Shown here one piece after another: positions 25,648 through 35,900 of a stretch of DNA of 64,000 bases. The position numbers were made by a program, and so were the translations under genes. The stretch lies in assembly GCF_023094165.1 (NCBI RefSeq), contig NZ_JALMDK010000005.1, forward strand, positions 558,001 through 622,000, in the 5' to 3' direction. Origin of the DNA: Crossiella sp. S99.2. GTDB lineage: Bacteria; Actinomycetota; Actinomycetes; Mycobacteriales; Pseudonocardiaceae. The notes beneath the pieces are model-generated. The model made no database searches. It was not told the DNA's origin and was given only the letters and a program-made list of their open reading frames with translations. Every line of letters starts with the position of its first letter. The stretch's first letter is position 1.

Positions 25648-25894
25648 CGCGTTCCCGGGGGTCGAATGGGACGAATGACAACTGCTGTCATCCGGTGCGG
25701 ACTACAAGGGCTGTCGTCTTGGCGGCGGACATTTCTTTGTGTTCCGATCACGCGTGCTATTTTGTTTTCGCTTTTTCTGGGTGGAGCGCGCTGCTTCGTG
25801 CAGATTTTCCTGAGTGTATCACGATTGTTGAATTACTTAGTAGATGCTTCAAACTTTTAATTCCGCGTAATATAGACCCCCGCTTGAGCGATGT
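25648..25894. promoter_or_regulatory. AT-rich intergenic region upstream of the response regulator
   Basis: This 247-bp stretch is strikingly AT-rich in its second half (about 25730-25885), unlike the rest of the window. It contains the promoter of the response regulator on the minus strand and the 3' end context of the STAND gene. I see no clear hairpin terminator and no convincing ORF. Confidence 0.5.
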
Positions 25895-28042
25895 CTACCG
25901 CCCCTCCACCCGCTTCCGCCAGTTGGTGAGGTTGTGGCGGGTGATGAGAGTGTCGGGGTGGTCTGGCCCGAGGACGCGGGTGCGGTCGGCCAATACTGCT
26001 TCGTACTCGGTGATTGCGGTGGTGGGATCGCCTGCTTGGCCGCGCCAGTCAGCGAGGTTGTGGCGGGTCACGAGGGTGTTGGGGTGGTCTGGTCCGAGGA
26101 CGCGAAGTACGTCAACGAGTAGTGCTTGAAGTTCGGATGTTGCAGTGGCCGGGTCGCCTGCTTCACCGCGAAAGTTGGCGAGGTTGTGGTGGGTGGTGAG
26201 TGTCTCGATGTGGTCTGATCCGAGGATGCGGGTGCGATCAGTAAGTACTGCTTGGAGTTCAGCGATCGCGGTGATGGGATCTCCTGCGCGGCAGTGCCAG
26301 ATGGCGAGGTTGTGGCGGGTAGTGAGTGTCTCCCGGTGGTCTGGTCCGAGGACGCGAAGTACGTCAACGAGTAGTGCTTGAAGTTCGGATGTTGCAGTGG
26401 CCGGGTCGCCTGCTTCACCGCGAAAGTTGGCGAGGTTGTGGTGGGTGGTGAGTGTCTCGATGTGGTCTGATCCGAGGATGCGGGTGCGATCAGCAAGTAC
26501 TGCTTGGAGTTCAGCGATCGCGGTGATGGGATCTCCTGCTTCATCGCGCCATATGGCGATGCTATGGCGGACACTGAGTGTGTCGGGATGGTCTGATCCG
26601 AGCTGTCTCTCAACAGCGGTCCGCAACTGCTCGAAGTAGGCAACGGCCTCGGTAGCTCGTCCCCACTCGCCGAGACTGTCGCCTGCTTGGAAAAGAACGA
26701 CATGGCCTTCTGATTCCCAGAGGTGAGGCTCGGCGATGGCGTGCAGTGCCATGGTGTTCGCGCGAAGCACCTGGGACTGCGTGGTGTCCGTCTCGATCTC
26801 CGGCCACATCTCGGCCAGGGAGTCCGCTGCGCACTGGGCGAGTGACTTCAGCTGAGCGTCGAACAGGCTGTCGCGGGTTGTCCGTTGCACCAGTGCGTGC
26901 ACCCGGACCGCTCGATGTGGCTTCCGGGCATCGTGGTTGATCAGACTCAGTCGATGCAGGCAGCCCAGCGCATCCCGTGCCCCGGCCGCGGTCACCGGGT
27001 GTTCCACGACCTTCGCCAGATACTCCCGAACCGCCTCGCTCACAAAGACATCGCCGGGAATCCCGTTCGGATCCAGCATGCTTGCCAGCTCTAGCAAGGG
27101 CTTCGCGAGTCCCGCCGGGTTGAGGTCGTTCGCCAGCTGCACTGACAACGACCAGGTGCGCGCCACCGGTTCCCGATGATCCTCCGGCAGGCAGTCCTGC
27201 TCTGGAGCCAGTGACTCCAGCGAGTTTCCCTGGTCCGCCAAGCGTTCCCGGTACTCGGCACAGGTGATGTCCCGATCCAGCACGTAGGCCGCCGCCTGAG
27301 CCAACGCCAGCGGCAGGTGCCCCAGATCGTTCGCCAGATACTCCGCCTCTGCCAACAGATGCGGGTGATCGGCGAGCTTGAACTCCAGGAATGCCAACGA
27401 TTCCACCGGGCTGAACGTGTCGACGTCGACCACCCGCCGGTTCTTCCCGCGCATCACCGAGTCCCGGCGCCGAGTCGTCACCACCACCTGCCCGACCGAA
27501 GTCGTCGGCGGCCACAGATCCCGAAGATCCGCCGGAGACTGCACATCGTCGAGCACAACCAGCCAACGCCCGGTCATCGTCGCCAGGTAAGCCAGGAACC
27601 GCTTCGCCGGCGCCTCAGGATCCGGCGACTGGTAACCGGTCAAGTCCGCGATGATCGTTGCGTACTCCGCAAGGATCGCCTGCCGCGAAGTAGCAGTGAT
27701 CCACACCAGCAGATCCACATCCCCAGCCACCGACTCCGCATAATTCGCCGCCAGCTGGGTCTTCCCCACCCCACCCAGTCCGGCCAACACACTCGTCCCA
27801 CCAGCCGACCCCGTGAGCACCGCCGCCGCCCCCGCGGCCACCGTCGCCGCCAGTTCCTCCGCGACCGCCCGCTCCTGAAAGCAGTCCACCCGCGAAGGCA
27901 CCACCCCGTACCGCCGCGGCCCACCCGCCTGCTGCGGGACCTGGTTGTAGTGCACGCCGCCATAGATGGCCCCCGCCTGCACGCCTTCCAGCCGCTCGGC
28001 CGAGTTGTGCGTGTCCGAACCCATCCCCGAATGATCCCGCAC
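25895..28042 (-). CDS. STAND-family NTPase: NB-ARC domain with kinesin-light-chain-like TPR repeats
   Basis: 715 residues. A short N-terminal segment with AGAIYGGVHYNQ, common in actinobacterial NB-ARC/TPR proteins, precedes the ATPase: P-loop GLGGVGKTQ (Lys94), Walker B WLVVLDDV (160-167), VVVTTRRR sensor and LGHLPLALAQAA. Then come a winged-helix region and about seven 42-residue TPRs at the C-terminus, each ending near LGxDHxxTLxxRHNLAxWR. Proteins of this type are signal-sensing switches in regulation, cell death or phage defence; no effector domain is obvious here. Codons in the TPR part are less GC-rich than in neighbours, and two repeat pairs are almost identical at DNA level. GTG 28042 is the longest start; ATG 28024 is a fair alternative. 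Confidence 0.88.
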   Translation of the reverse strand: MRDHSGMGSDTHNSAERLEGVQAGAIYGGVHYNQVPQQAGGPRRYGVVPSRVDCFQERAVAEELAATVAAGAAAVLTGSAGGTSVLAGLGGVGKTQLAANYAESVAGDVDLLVWITATSRQAILAEYATIIADLTGYQSPDPEAPAKRFLAYLATMTGRWLVVLDDVQSPADLRDLWPPTTSVGQVVVTTRRRDSVMRGKNRRVVDVDTFSPVESLAFLEFKLADHPHLLAEAEYLANDLGHLPLALAQAAAYVLDRDITCAEYRERLADQGNSLESLAPEQDCLPEDHREPVARTWSLSVQLANDLNPAGLAKPLLELASMLDPNGIPGDVFVSEAVREYLAKVVEHPVTAAGARDALGCLHRLSLINHDARKPHRAVRVHALVQRTTRDSLFDAQLKSLAQCAADSLAEMWPEIETDTTQSQVLRANTMALHAIAEPHLWESEGHVVLFQAGDSLGEWGRATEAVAYFEQLRTAVERQLGSDHPDTLSVRHSIAIWRDEAGDPITAIAELQAVLADRTRILGSDHIETLTTHHNLANFRGEAGDPATATSELQALLVDVLRVLGPDHRETLTTRHNLAIWHCRAGDPITAIAELQAVLTDRTRILGSDHIETLTTHHNLANFRGEAGDPATATSELQALLVDVLRVLGPDHPNTLVTRHNLADWRGQAGDPTTAITEYEAVLADRTRVLGPDHPDTLITRHNLTNWRKRVEGR
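26083..26539. repeat. Recent 252-bp duplication inside the TPR-coding region
   Basis: Bases 26083-26287 recur at 26335-26539 with one mismatch over 205 bp (t at 26242, c at 26494). The offset of 252 bp equals two 126-bp (42-codon) TPR units, so the sensor array grew by a recent unit-pair duplication or by gene conversion. Confidence 0.92.
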
Positions 28043-28497
28043 GCTCCGTGTCTACCCAGTCACAGCCCCATACCGCTCCGCTTCTCTAGATGTCCATGAC
28101 AACTTCAGTGTCGAGTGAAATCACGCCGTTAACACCGAAACCTGCTGCAAGCGTCACAGTCACCGAGCGTTGTCTGGAGAGGAACAAGATCAGGGGAGAC
28201 GACCGTCACTCTGGGTGGTTATGGTTACTGAAGGTAGCAATCTTGTCCCCGAATTAGGGACCTAAACGCACCCGCTTGGCTCAATCTTGTTTCGGGTAAT
28301 TGTGCTTCTCGGCCCAATTTATTTACTGATAGTTGGCCTATGTGTGCGCCGTCTCTTGTCCACCGGTGGGCGCTAGTCCGTCTGGCGGTATTGACGCAGG
28401 GGGGTCGTGTTGCATTGTTACCGCTGTTCTGCGTTTGATCTGCCTTCGGGAGTCGCGGCCCGATGAGTCATGTCACCGATGAGGGGTCTGTCGTTCC
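28043..28497. promoter_or_regulatory. Divergent promoter region between the STAND gene and the NRPS operon
   Basis: This 455-bp gap has no convincing gene. It is AT-richer than average. CAATCTTGT occurs twice as a direct repeat (28238-28246 and 28282-28290), and the related inverted AACAAGAT lies at about 28181-28188. The first copy runs into the dyad GTCCC-cgaatta-GGGAC (28245-28261). AT-rich elements such as TTTATTTACTGATAG (about 28318-28332) are possible promoter parts for the NRPS operon. A short frame at 28463-28681 is only a shadow of the next gene. Confidence 0.5.
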
Positions 28498-29862
28498 ATG
28501 TCGTCATACCGCGACGCCTGCGTGGCACAAGTCACTGTTGAGGCCGAGTGGCTGTCCCGCACCCTGTCCACCCTGGTCCGCAAGCACCAGGTTCCTGGCG
28601 CCCAGCTCGCTGTGCACGTCAACGGCGAGACCATCACCGCCGAGGCCGGCGAGCTGCGCTACGGCGGCGGCACACCGGTAACCCGGGACACCGCCTTCCC
28701 GATCGGCTCGGTCACCAAGGCCGCCACCGCCGCACTGGCGATGCTGCTGGTCGCGGACGACGATCTTGAGCTGGACTCGGACGTCACCGAGCACCTCCCT
28801 GAACTCGGCGCGCCGCTGACGCTGCGCCAGTTGCTCAGCCACACCAGCGGGCTGGCCTCCGGGCCGGACTCGGCGGTTGCTGCCACGATGTCCCTGCGCC
28901 GCTTCGTCTCCGAGCACTGCCGCACCCCGGAACTGGTGCTGCCTGCCGGCGCGGGCTTCTCCTACTCCAACCTCGGTTACGCCGTCGTCGGGCGGCTGAT
29001 CGAAGAGGTCACCGGCATGACCTGGTGGGAGGCGATCGAGTCGATCCTGTTCCGCCCGTTGGGTATCCGGCCCGCGTTTGTGGTCGCGCCCAACCCGCTG
29101 ACCTCGGTGAACGTCGCCAGTGGACACGCGGTCAACACCTCGCACGGACGCACCCGCCCGGTCCTGCAGTCCCTCGCGCTGGGCGAGGCCCCGGCCGGGG
29201 CACTCGCGATCAGCGCCGCGGACCTGCTGCGTTTTGGTCTGCTGCAACTGGATCCGGCCGAGTCCGGACTGCCCGAACTGCTCCCGGCCGAACTGGCCGA
29301 GGAGATGCGCCGCATCCAGCCGGGCGCGGACCCGATCGGCCTGGCCGACGGGTGGGGGCTCGGGTTCGGCGTCTTCCGCACCGGGGTGCAGCAGTGGGTC
29401 GGGCACGACGGCAACGCCGACGGCACCGACGCGCACCTGCGGGTCAACGCCGACAGCGGCCAGGCCATCGCCTTCACCAGCAACGGCAACACCGGCATCG
29501 GCCTGTGGGCGGAACTCGTTGACGAGCTGGCCGCGGCCGGGATCGAGGTCGGCAGCTACCGGCTGGACGTGCCGGGGCAGCGCACCACGGTGCCGCCGGA
29601 GATCTTCGGCAGCTATCACAACGGCGACACCGAGTACACCGTCACCCCGGCCGAGGACGCCACGCTGCGCCTGGCCATCGACGGCGAGATCGTCGCCCGG
29701 CTCACCCCGCACGAAGGGCTCATGTTCGCCCAACAGGACTGGGAATCGGGACAACTCGTCCATCCCGGCCGTTTTCTTCGCGACCCGGTCACCGGTGTGC
29801 TGGACCGAATTCAGGTTTCCGGCCGACTGGCCCGGCGCACGGTCGGCAGCGGACGCTGTTAG
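28498..29862 (+). CDS. Cytoplasmic PBP/beta-lactamase-fold serine hydrolase; candidate PBP-type thioesterase (SurE-like peptide cyclase)
   Basis: 454 residues with the serine beta-lactamase/PBP active-site set: SxxK as SVTK (Ser71, Lys74), YxN as YSN (Tyr156, Asn158) and a third motif VGHDGN (His303) in place of KTG. After about residue 360 a separate beta-rich region follows (IFGSYHNGDTEYTV onward), consistent with the lipocalin-like C-terminal domain of SurE-type enzymes. There is no signal peptide, unlike secreted PBPs, carboxypeptidases and beta-lactamases. It is the first gene of the NRPS operon. Stand-alone PBP-type thioesterases (SurE, DsaJ, WolJ, Ulm16) cyclise peptides head to tail when the NRPS has no terminal TE. 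This is the favoured role; an esterase or D-peptidase for self-protection is the alternative. ATG 28498 follows GAGGGG at about 12 bases. Confidence 0.85.
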   Translation: MSSYRDACVAQVTVEAEWLSRTLSTLVRKHQVPGAQLAVHVNGETITAEAGELRYGGGTPVTRDTAFPIGSVTKAATAALAMLLVADDDLELDSDVTEHLPELGAPLTLRQLLSHTSGLASGPDSAVAATMSLRRFVSEHCRTPELVLPAGAGFSYSNLGYAVVGRLIEEVTGMTWWEAIESILFRPLGIRPAFVVAPNPLTSVNVASGHAVNTSHGRTRPVLQSLALGEAPAGALAISAADLLRFGLLQLDPAESGLPELLPAELAEEMRRIQPGADPIGLADGWGLGFGVFRTGVQQWVGHDGNADGTDAHLRVNADSGQAIAFTSNGNTGIGLWAELVDELAAAGIEVGSYRLDVPGQRTTVPPEIFGSYHNGDTEYTVTPAEDATLRLAIDGEIVARLTPHEGLMFAQQDWESGQLVHPGRFLRDPVTGVLDRIQVSGRLARRTVGSGRC

Positions 29863-29958
29863 CAGCGGGAACTGACCCGCTTCAACGCCGTTCCGACTAG
29901 CTCCTGCATACGCCGTCTGCTGGCGTGGTTTTTGCCGCGCCTGAAAGGTTTTGAGTTC

Positions 29959-32900
29959 ATGTCCGCACGCGAGGTGTCCCTGCCCGCCCACGCCCTGCCG
30001 TCGTCACTCACCGCGACTGAGTCGACCGGCTTCGTGAGCGCGGCGGACTTGCTGGTGGCGCACAACAGGACTGACCGCGCCGTCAGTCAGGCGACCCTGC
30101 CGCAGCTGGTCGAGGCCCAGGCCGCGCGCACCCCGCAGGCGGCCGCGCTGCTGGACGACGAAGGGCCGGTGTCCTTCGCCGAACTGGAGCGCCGGGCCAA
30201 CAGGTTGGCTCATCGGTTGATCGGACTGGGCGCCGGACCTGAGCGGATCGTGGCGCTGCTGCTGCCCCGCTCGGTGGACATCGTGGTGGCGCAACTGGCC
30301 GTGCTCAAGGCCGGTGGCGCTTACCTGCCAGTGGATCCGGCCTACCCGGCCGAGCGGATCCGGCTGATGCTGGCCGACGCCGCACCCGCGCTGGTGCTCG
30401 ACGAGGACTTCCTGGCCGCGACCCCGGACGGCCTGCCGGACACCGCGCCGACCGACGCGGACCGACTGTGCCCCTTGGACTTCGACCACCCGGCCTACGT
30501 CATCTACACCTCCGGCTCCACCGGCCGCCCCAAGGGTGTGGTGGTCACGCACGCCGGGCTGGCCAGCTTCTCGGCCGCGGAAATCGAGCAGTACCAGGTG
30601 AAACCGGGCGACCGGGTGCTCCAGTTCTCCTCACCCAGCTTCGACGCCTCGGTGCTCGAACTCTGCATGTCGCTGCCCGCCGGGGCGACCCTGGTGGTGC
30701 CGCCGCCCGGACCGCTGCTCGGCGACCACCTCGCCCAGGTGCTCGCCGAACGCCGGATCACGCACGCGCTGATCCCGCCGGTGGCCCTGGCCACCGTGCC
30801 GGAAGGCGTTGAGCTGCCGGACTTCCGCACGGTGATCGTGGGCGGCGACGCCTGTACCGCCGAGCTGGTCGACCGCTGGGCGCCCGGCCGCCGGATGATC
30901 AACTCCTACGGTCCGACCGAGTCCACCGTGGTCGCCACCTGGAGCGATCCCCTCGTCCCCGGCGGGGTGCCCTCGATCGGCCGTCCGATCTGGAACACCC
31001 GGGTGTACGTGCTCGATGAGCAGCTTGAGCCGGTGCCCAGTGGGGTGGACGGCGAGCTGTACATCGCGGGCGCGGGGCTGGCCCGCGGTTACCTGAACCA
31101 GCCGGGGCTGACCGCGGATCGCTTCCCGCCCAACCCGTTCGGCGCGCCCGGCGAACGCATGTACCGCACCGGCGACCTGGTCCGCTGGACGGTCGAGGGT
31201 GTCCTGGAGTTCCGTGGCCGGGCCGACGACCAGGTCAAGATCCGTGGGTTTCGGATCGAGCCCGGTGAGATCGAGACCCTGCTCCGGCGGCAGCCCACCG
31301 TGGCCGAGGCCGTGGTGGTGGCCCGGCAGGACCAGGGCCTCAAGCGGCTGATCGGCTACATCGTCCCGGCCAAGGGCCAGGAACCGGACCCGGCGCACCT
31401 GCGCACCGTGCTCGCCGAAACCCTGCCCGGCCACATGGTGCCCGCCGTGCTCGTGGTGCTGGCCACGCTCCCGTTGAGCCCCAACGGAAAACTCGACCGC
31501 ACCGCGCTGCCCGCGCCCACCGGCCCGCTGCCCGGCGGCGAGTCCGCGGTGCCGCCGCGCACTGCTGCCGAACGGGTGCTGGTCCGGATCTGGGCCGAGG
31601 TGCTCGGCCTGCCCGAGATCGGCGTCACCGACGACTTCTTCGCCCTCGGCGGCGATTCGGTGCTGGCCTTCCGTGTCTTGGCCCGCATCCGGGCCGCCTT
31701 CGACGCCGAACTGTCCCCGCGGCTGCTGTTCGAGACCAGCACCGTCCGCGCCCTGGCCGCCCAGCTGCCCGAACCGTCCACTGTGGACAACACGATCCCG
31801 GCTGCACCCGTAGGCCGGGTGCCGTTGTCCTCGGCGCAGCACCGGATGTGGGTGCTGGACAACCTGACCGGCGGCACCGAGTACAACACCGGGGTCGGCC
31901 TGCGCCTGACCGGACCCCTGGACGCCGACGCGCTGCGCCGCGCGCTGGACGCCCTGGCCGCCCGGCACGACTCCCTGCGCACCACCTTCACCGAGTCCGG
32001 CGGCCTGCCCGAACAGGTCATCGCAGCCACCGGCACCATTCCGTTGCGCACCACCGAGGCTGGTCCGGGCACCCTGGACGATGTGCTCGCGGCCGAACTG
32101 GACCGCCCGTTCGACCTGCGCCGCGGCCCGCTCACCCGGGCCCTGCTGGTCCGGCTGGCCGCTGACGACCAGGTGCTCTTGCTGTGCCAGCACCACATCG
32201 TCACCGACGGCGCCTCGGTCGCCCTGCTGGTCGAGGAACTCGCCGAGCTGTACGCTGCCGCCAGGGACAACCGCGCCGCCGACCTGCCCGAGCTGCCGCT
32301 GCGCTACGCCGACTACGCTGCCTGGCAACAGGATCGGCTCAGCAGCCCGGAACTCGCCGGACAGCTCGCCTACTGGCGGGAACGCCTGGCCGGGGCCGAG
32401 GCTCTGCAACTGCCCACCGACCGCCCGCGTCCGCCGGTGCGCACCAACCCGGGCGCGGTGCACCGGCACCTGCTGCCCGCCACCCTGGTCGACAAGCTCA
32501 CCGCCGCGGGCCGGGATCGCGGCGCGACCCTGTTCATGCTGCTCACCGCGGCGGTCCAGGTGCTCTTCGCCCGCTACAGCAACCGGCAGGACATCGCCGT
32601 CGGCACCGCCACCTCAGGCCGCAACCGGGCCGAACTGGAACGCCTGGCCGGGTTCCTGGTCAACACCGTGGTGCTCCGGTCCACTGTGGACCCGAAGCTG
32701 CCGTTCGTGGAATTCCTCGGCCAGGTCCGGGAAACCGTGCTGTCCGGCTTCGCGCACGAGGACGCCCCGTTCGACCGGCTGGTGGAGGAACTGCGCCTGG
32801 ACCGGGACGCCAGCCGTACCCCGCTGATCCAGGCCCTGGTGGTGCTGCAGAACGCGGTGGTCCAGACCCGCGAGATCGGCGAACTGCGGATCAGCGAACA

Positions 32901-35900
32901 GGATCTGCCCCGGCCGCGAGCCCGGTTCGACCTGGTGTGCGAGTTCTGGCCGCGCGCCGAGGGCCTGACCGTCGCGGTGGAGTACAACACCGACCTGTTC
33001 GATCAGGCCACCATTGCCCGCCTCACCGAACACCTGGAAGTCCTGCTCAACGGTGTGCTCGCCACCCCGGAAGCCCCTCTCGGCGAACTGCCGCTGCTCA
33101 CCGGGGCCGAGCGGCACCAGGTGCTGCGCGGCTGGAACGACACCGCACTGGACGTCGCGCCCACCCTGTACCCGGAGCTGTTCGCCCAGCAGGCCGCCCG
33201 CACCCCCGAGGCCATCGCGGTCACCCACGCGCGCCGGCACCTGACCTACGCCGAGCTGAACCGGCGAGCGAACCAGTTGGCCCGTCTGCTGATCAGCCGT
33301 GGTGCCGGACCGGAACGGTTCGTGGGCATCGCCATGCCGCGCACCGAGCACACCATCGTCGCGCTGCTGGCCATCCTCAAATCCGGGGCCGCCTACCTGC
33401 CGATCGACCCGGCCTACCCGGCAGACCGGATCGAGTTCATGCTCACCGACGCCGCCCCGGCGCTGGTGCTCACCGCCGAGGAGATCGAGCGGATCCGGCC
33501 CGAGCTGGCCGGACTGTCCGATGTGGACATCACCGACGCGGACCGGCTGCGCCCCCTCGATCCGGCGCACGCCGCCTACACCATCTACACCTCGGGCTCC
33601 ACCGGCCGCCCGAAGGGCGTGGTCATCGCGCACGAGAGCCTGGCCGACCTGACCGCCTGGGCCGCCCGTGACTTCGGGTTCACCGGACTGTCCACAGTGG
33701 TCGCCTCCACCTCGCTCAACTTCGACGTCTCGGTGTTCGAGATCTTCTGCCCGCTGGTGCTGGGCGGGGCCATCGAGGTGGTCGACAACGTCCTCGCGCT
33801 GGGGGAGGAGCGCGCCGAACCGTGGCGGGCCAGCCTGGTCAGCGCGGTCCCCTCCGCACTCGCCCAGGTGCTGTCCCAGGGTGCGGTCACGGTGTCCGCC
33901 GATCACGTGGTGCTGGCGGGCGAGGGCCTGTCCGCGCACGCCACCAGGGAGATCCAGGCCGCGCTGCCCGGCGGGCGGATCGCCAACATCTACGGGCCGA
34001 CCGAGGCCACCGTGTACGCCACGGCCTGGTACTCCGACGGTGTCGAGCGGGACACTGCGCCGCCGATCGGCAAGCCGGTCAGCAACATCCAGACCTACGT
34101 GCTCGACCCGAACCTGCGCCCGGTCCCGATCGGCGTGCCCGGTGAGCTGTACCTGGCCGGGCGCGGCCTGGCCCGCGGTTACCTCAACCGGCCGGGCCTG
34201 AGCGCGGACCGGTTTATCGCCAATCCCTATGGCACGCCTGGCGAACGCATGTACCGCACCGGCGATGTGGTGCGCTGGAACGCCAACGGCGAAATCGAGT
34301 ACCTGGGCCGGGCCGACGACCAGGTCAAGATCCGCGGCTTCCGGATCGAACTTGGCGAGGTCGAGGCGGCACTGCTGAGCCACCCCGCGGTCACCGACGC
34401 GGTCGCGGTGGCCCGCACCGACGGCGGCCACCAGCGCCTGGTCGCCTACGTGGTCGCCGACATCCCGGTCGACTCGGCTGACCTGCGCACGCACACCGGC
34501 GGACGGCTGCCCGAGTACATGGTCCCGGCCGCGGTGATCCAGCTCGACCGGCTTCCGTTGAACCCCAACGGAAAGCTCGACCGCCGTGCCCTGCCCGCCC
34601 CGGACTGGGCCGCCGTCGCCGGTGGCGAGTACGTGGCCCCAGGCAACGCCACCGAGCGGGTGCTGGCCGACATCTGGGCCGAGGTGCTCGGCCTGGACCG
34701 GATCGGCGTCACCGACAACTTCTTCTCCCACGGCGGCGACTCCATCCTGAGCATCCAGGTGGTGGCCAAGGCCCGCGCCGCCGGACTGCAACTCACCTCG
34801 CGCGATTTGTTCCTGCACCAGACCATCACCGCGCTGGCCCCGCAGGTCACCGCGGTGGTCACCCGCCGGATCGCGCAGGGCCCGGTCACCGGCGGCGCCC
34901 CGCTCACCCCGATCCAGCACTGGCTGTTCGAGATCCAGCCCGAGCACCCCGAACTCTTCGCCCAGCACCTCACCGTCACCCTCGCCGAGGGCGCCGACGA
35001 CCGTGCTCTACGCACCGCGCTGTCCGCACTCGTCGAACACCACGATGCCCTGCGCATGCGGTTCGAGCGCACGGAATCCGGCTGGCAGCAGCACAACGCG
35101 CCCATCGGCGACACCGAGATCGGCAACGCGCCGCTGACGCTGGCCGGGGAATCCCTGCTGCGCGCGGAAATCCGCGACCTGCCCGGTGGGCGGCAGGCCC
35201 TGTTCCTGGCCGTGCACCACCTCGTCGTCGACGGCGTGTCCTGGCGCATCCTCCTCGAAGACCTGGCTACCGGCTACGAACAGGCCGTGCGCGGCGAACC
35301 GATCCGGCTCGGCGCGAAGACCACCTCCTTCCGCGACTGGGCGATCCGCCTCGCCGAGCACACCGAGTCCGGCGGCTTCGACGCCGACCTGGAGCACTGG
35401 ACCGCCATCGGCGACCAGACCCCGCTCCCGGTCGAACGCACCGGCCCGAACACCGTGGCCAGCACCGAGGTCGTCACCGTCCGCCTGGACGAGAACCAGA
35501 CCCGCGCCCTGCTCCAGGACGTGCCGGCCGCCTACCGCACCCAGGTCAACGACGTGCTGCTCAGCGCGCTCAGCCGGGTGCTCACCCGGTGGACCGGTCG
35601 GGACCGGGTGCTGGTCGACCTGGAGGGCCACGGCCGCGAGGAACTCTTCGCCGACCTGGACCTCTCCCGCACCCTCGGCTGGTTCACCACCATGTTCCCG
35701 GTTGCACTGTCCACACCGGACACCGACTGGGGTCGCACTCTCAAGGCGGTCAAGGAACAACTCCGCGCACTGCCGCACCGTGGCCTGTCCTACGGCGCCC
35801 TGCATCGCCGCACCGATCAACTGCCGGACCAGTCCGCACCGCAGATCAGCTTCAACTACCTCGGCACCTTCGAGGCCCCCGCCGCCGCCCTGTTCGATGG

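Noticed and set aside
26083..26539. CRISPR or mobile repeat
   Set aside because: The period equals TPR codon units inside an open frame; it is protein repeat duplication.
28498..29862. Secreted beta-lactamase or D,D-carboxypeptidase
   Set aside because: No signal peptide, third motif is HxG not KTG, extra C-terminal domain, and NRPS operon context; kept only as an alternative.
29959..30080. N-terminal starter condensation (lipoinitiation) domain on NRPS-1
   Set aside because: Only about 40 residues precede A1, with no HHxxxDG motif, so the peptide is not expected to be N-acylated by this protein.
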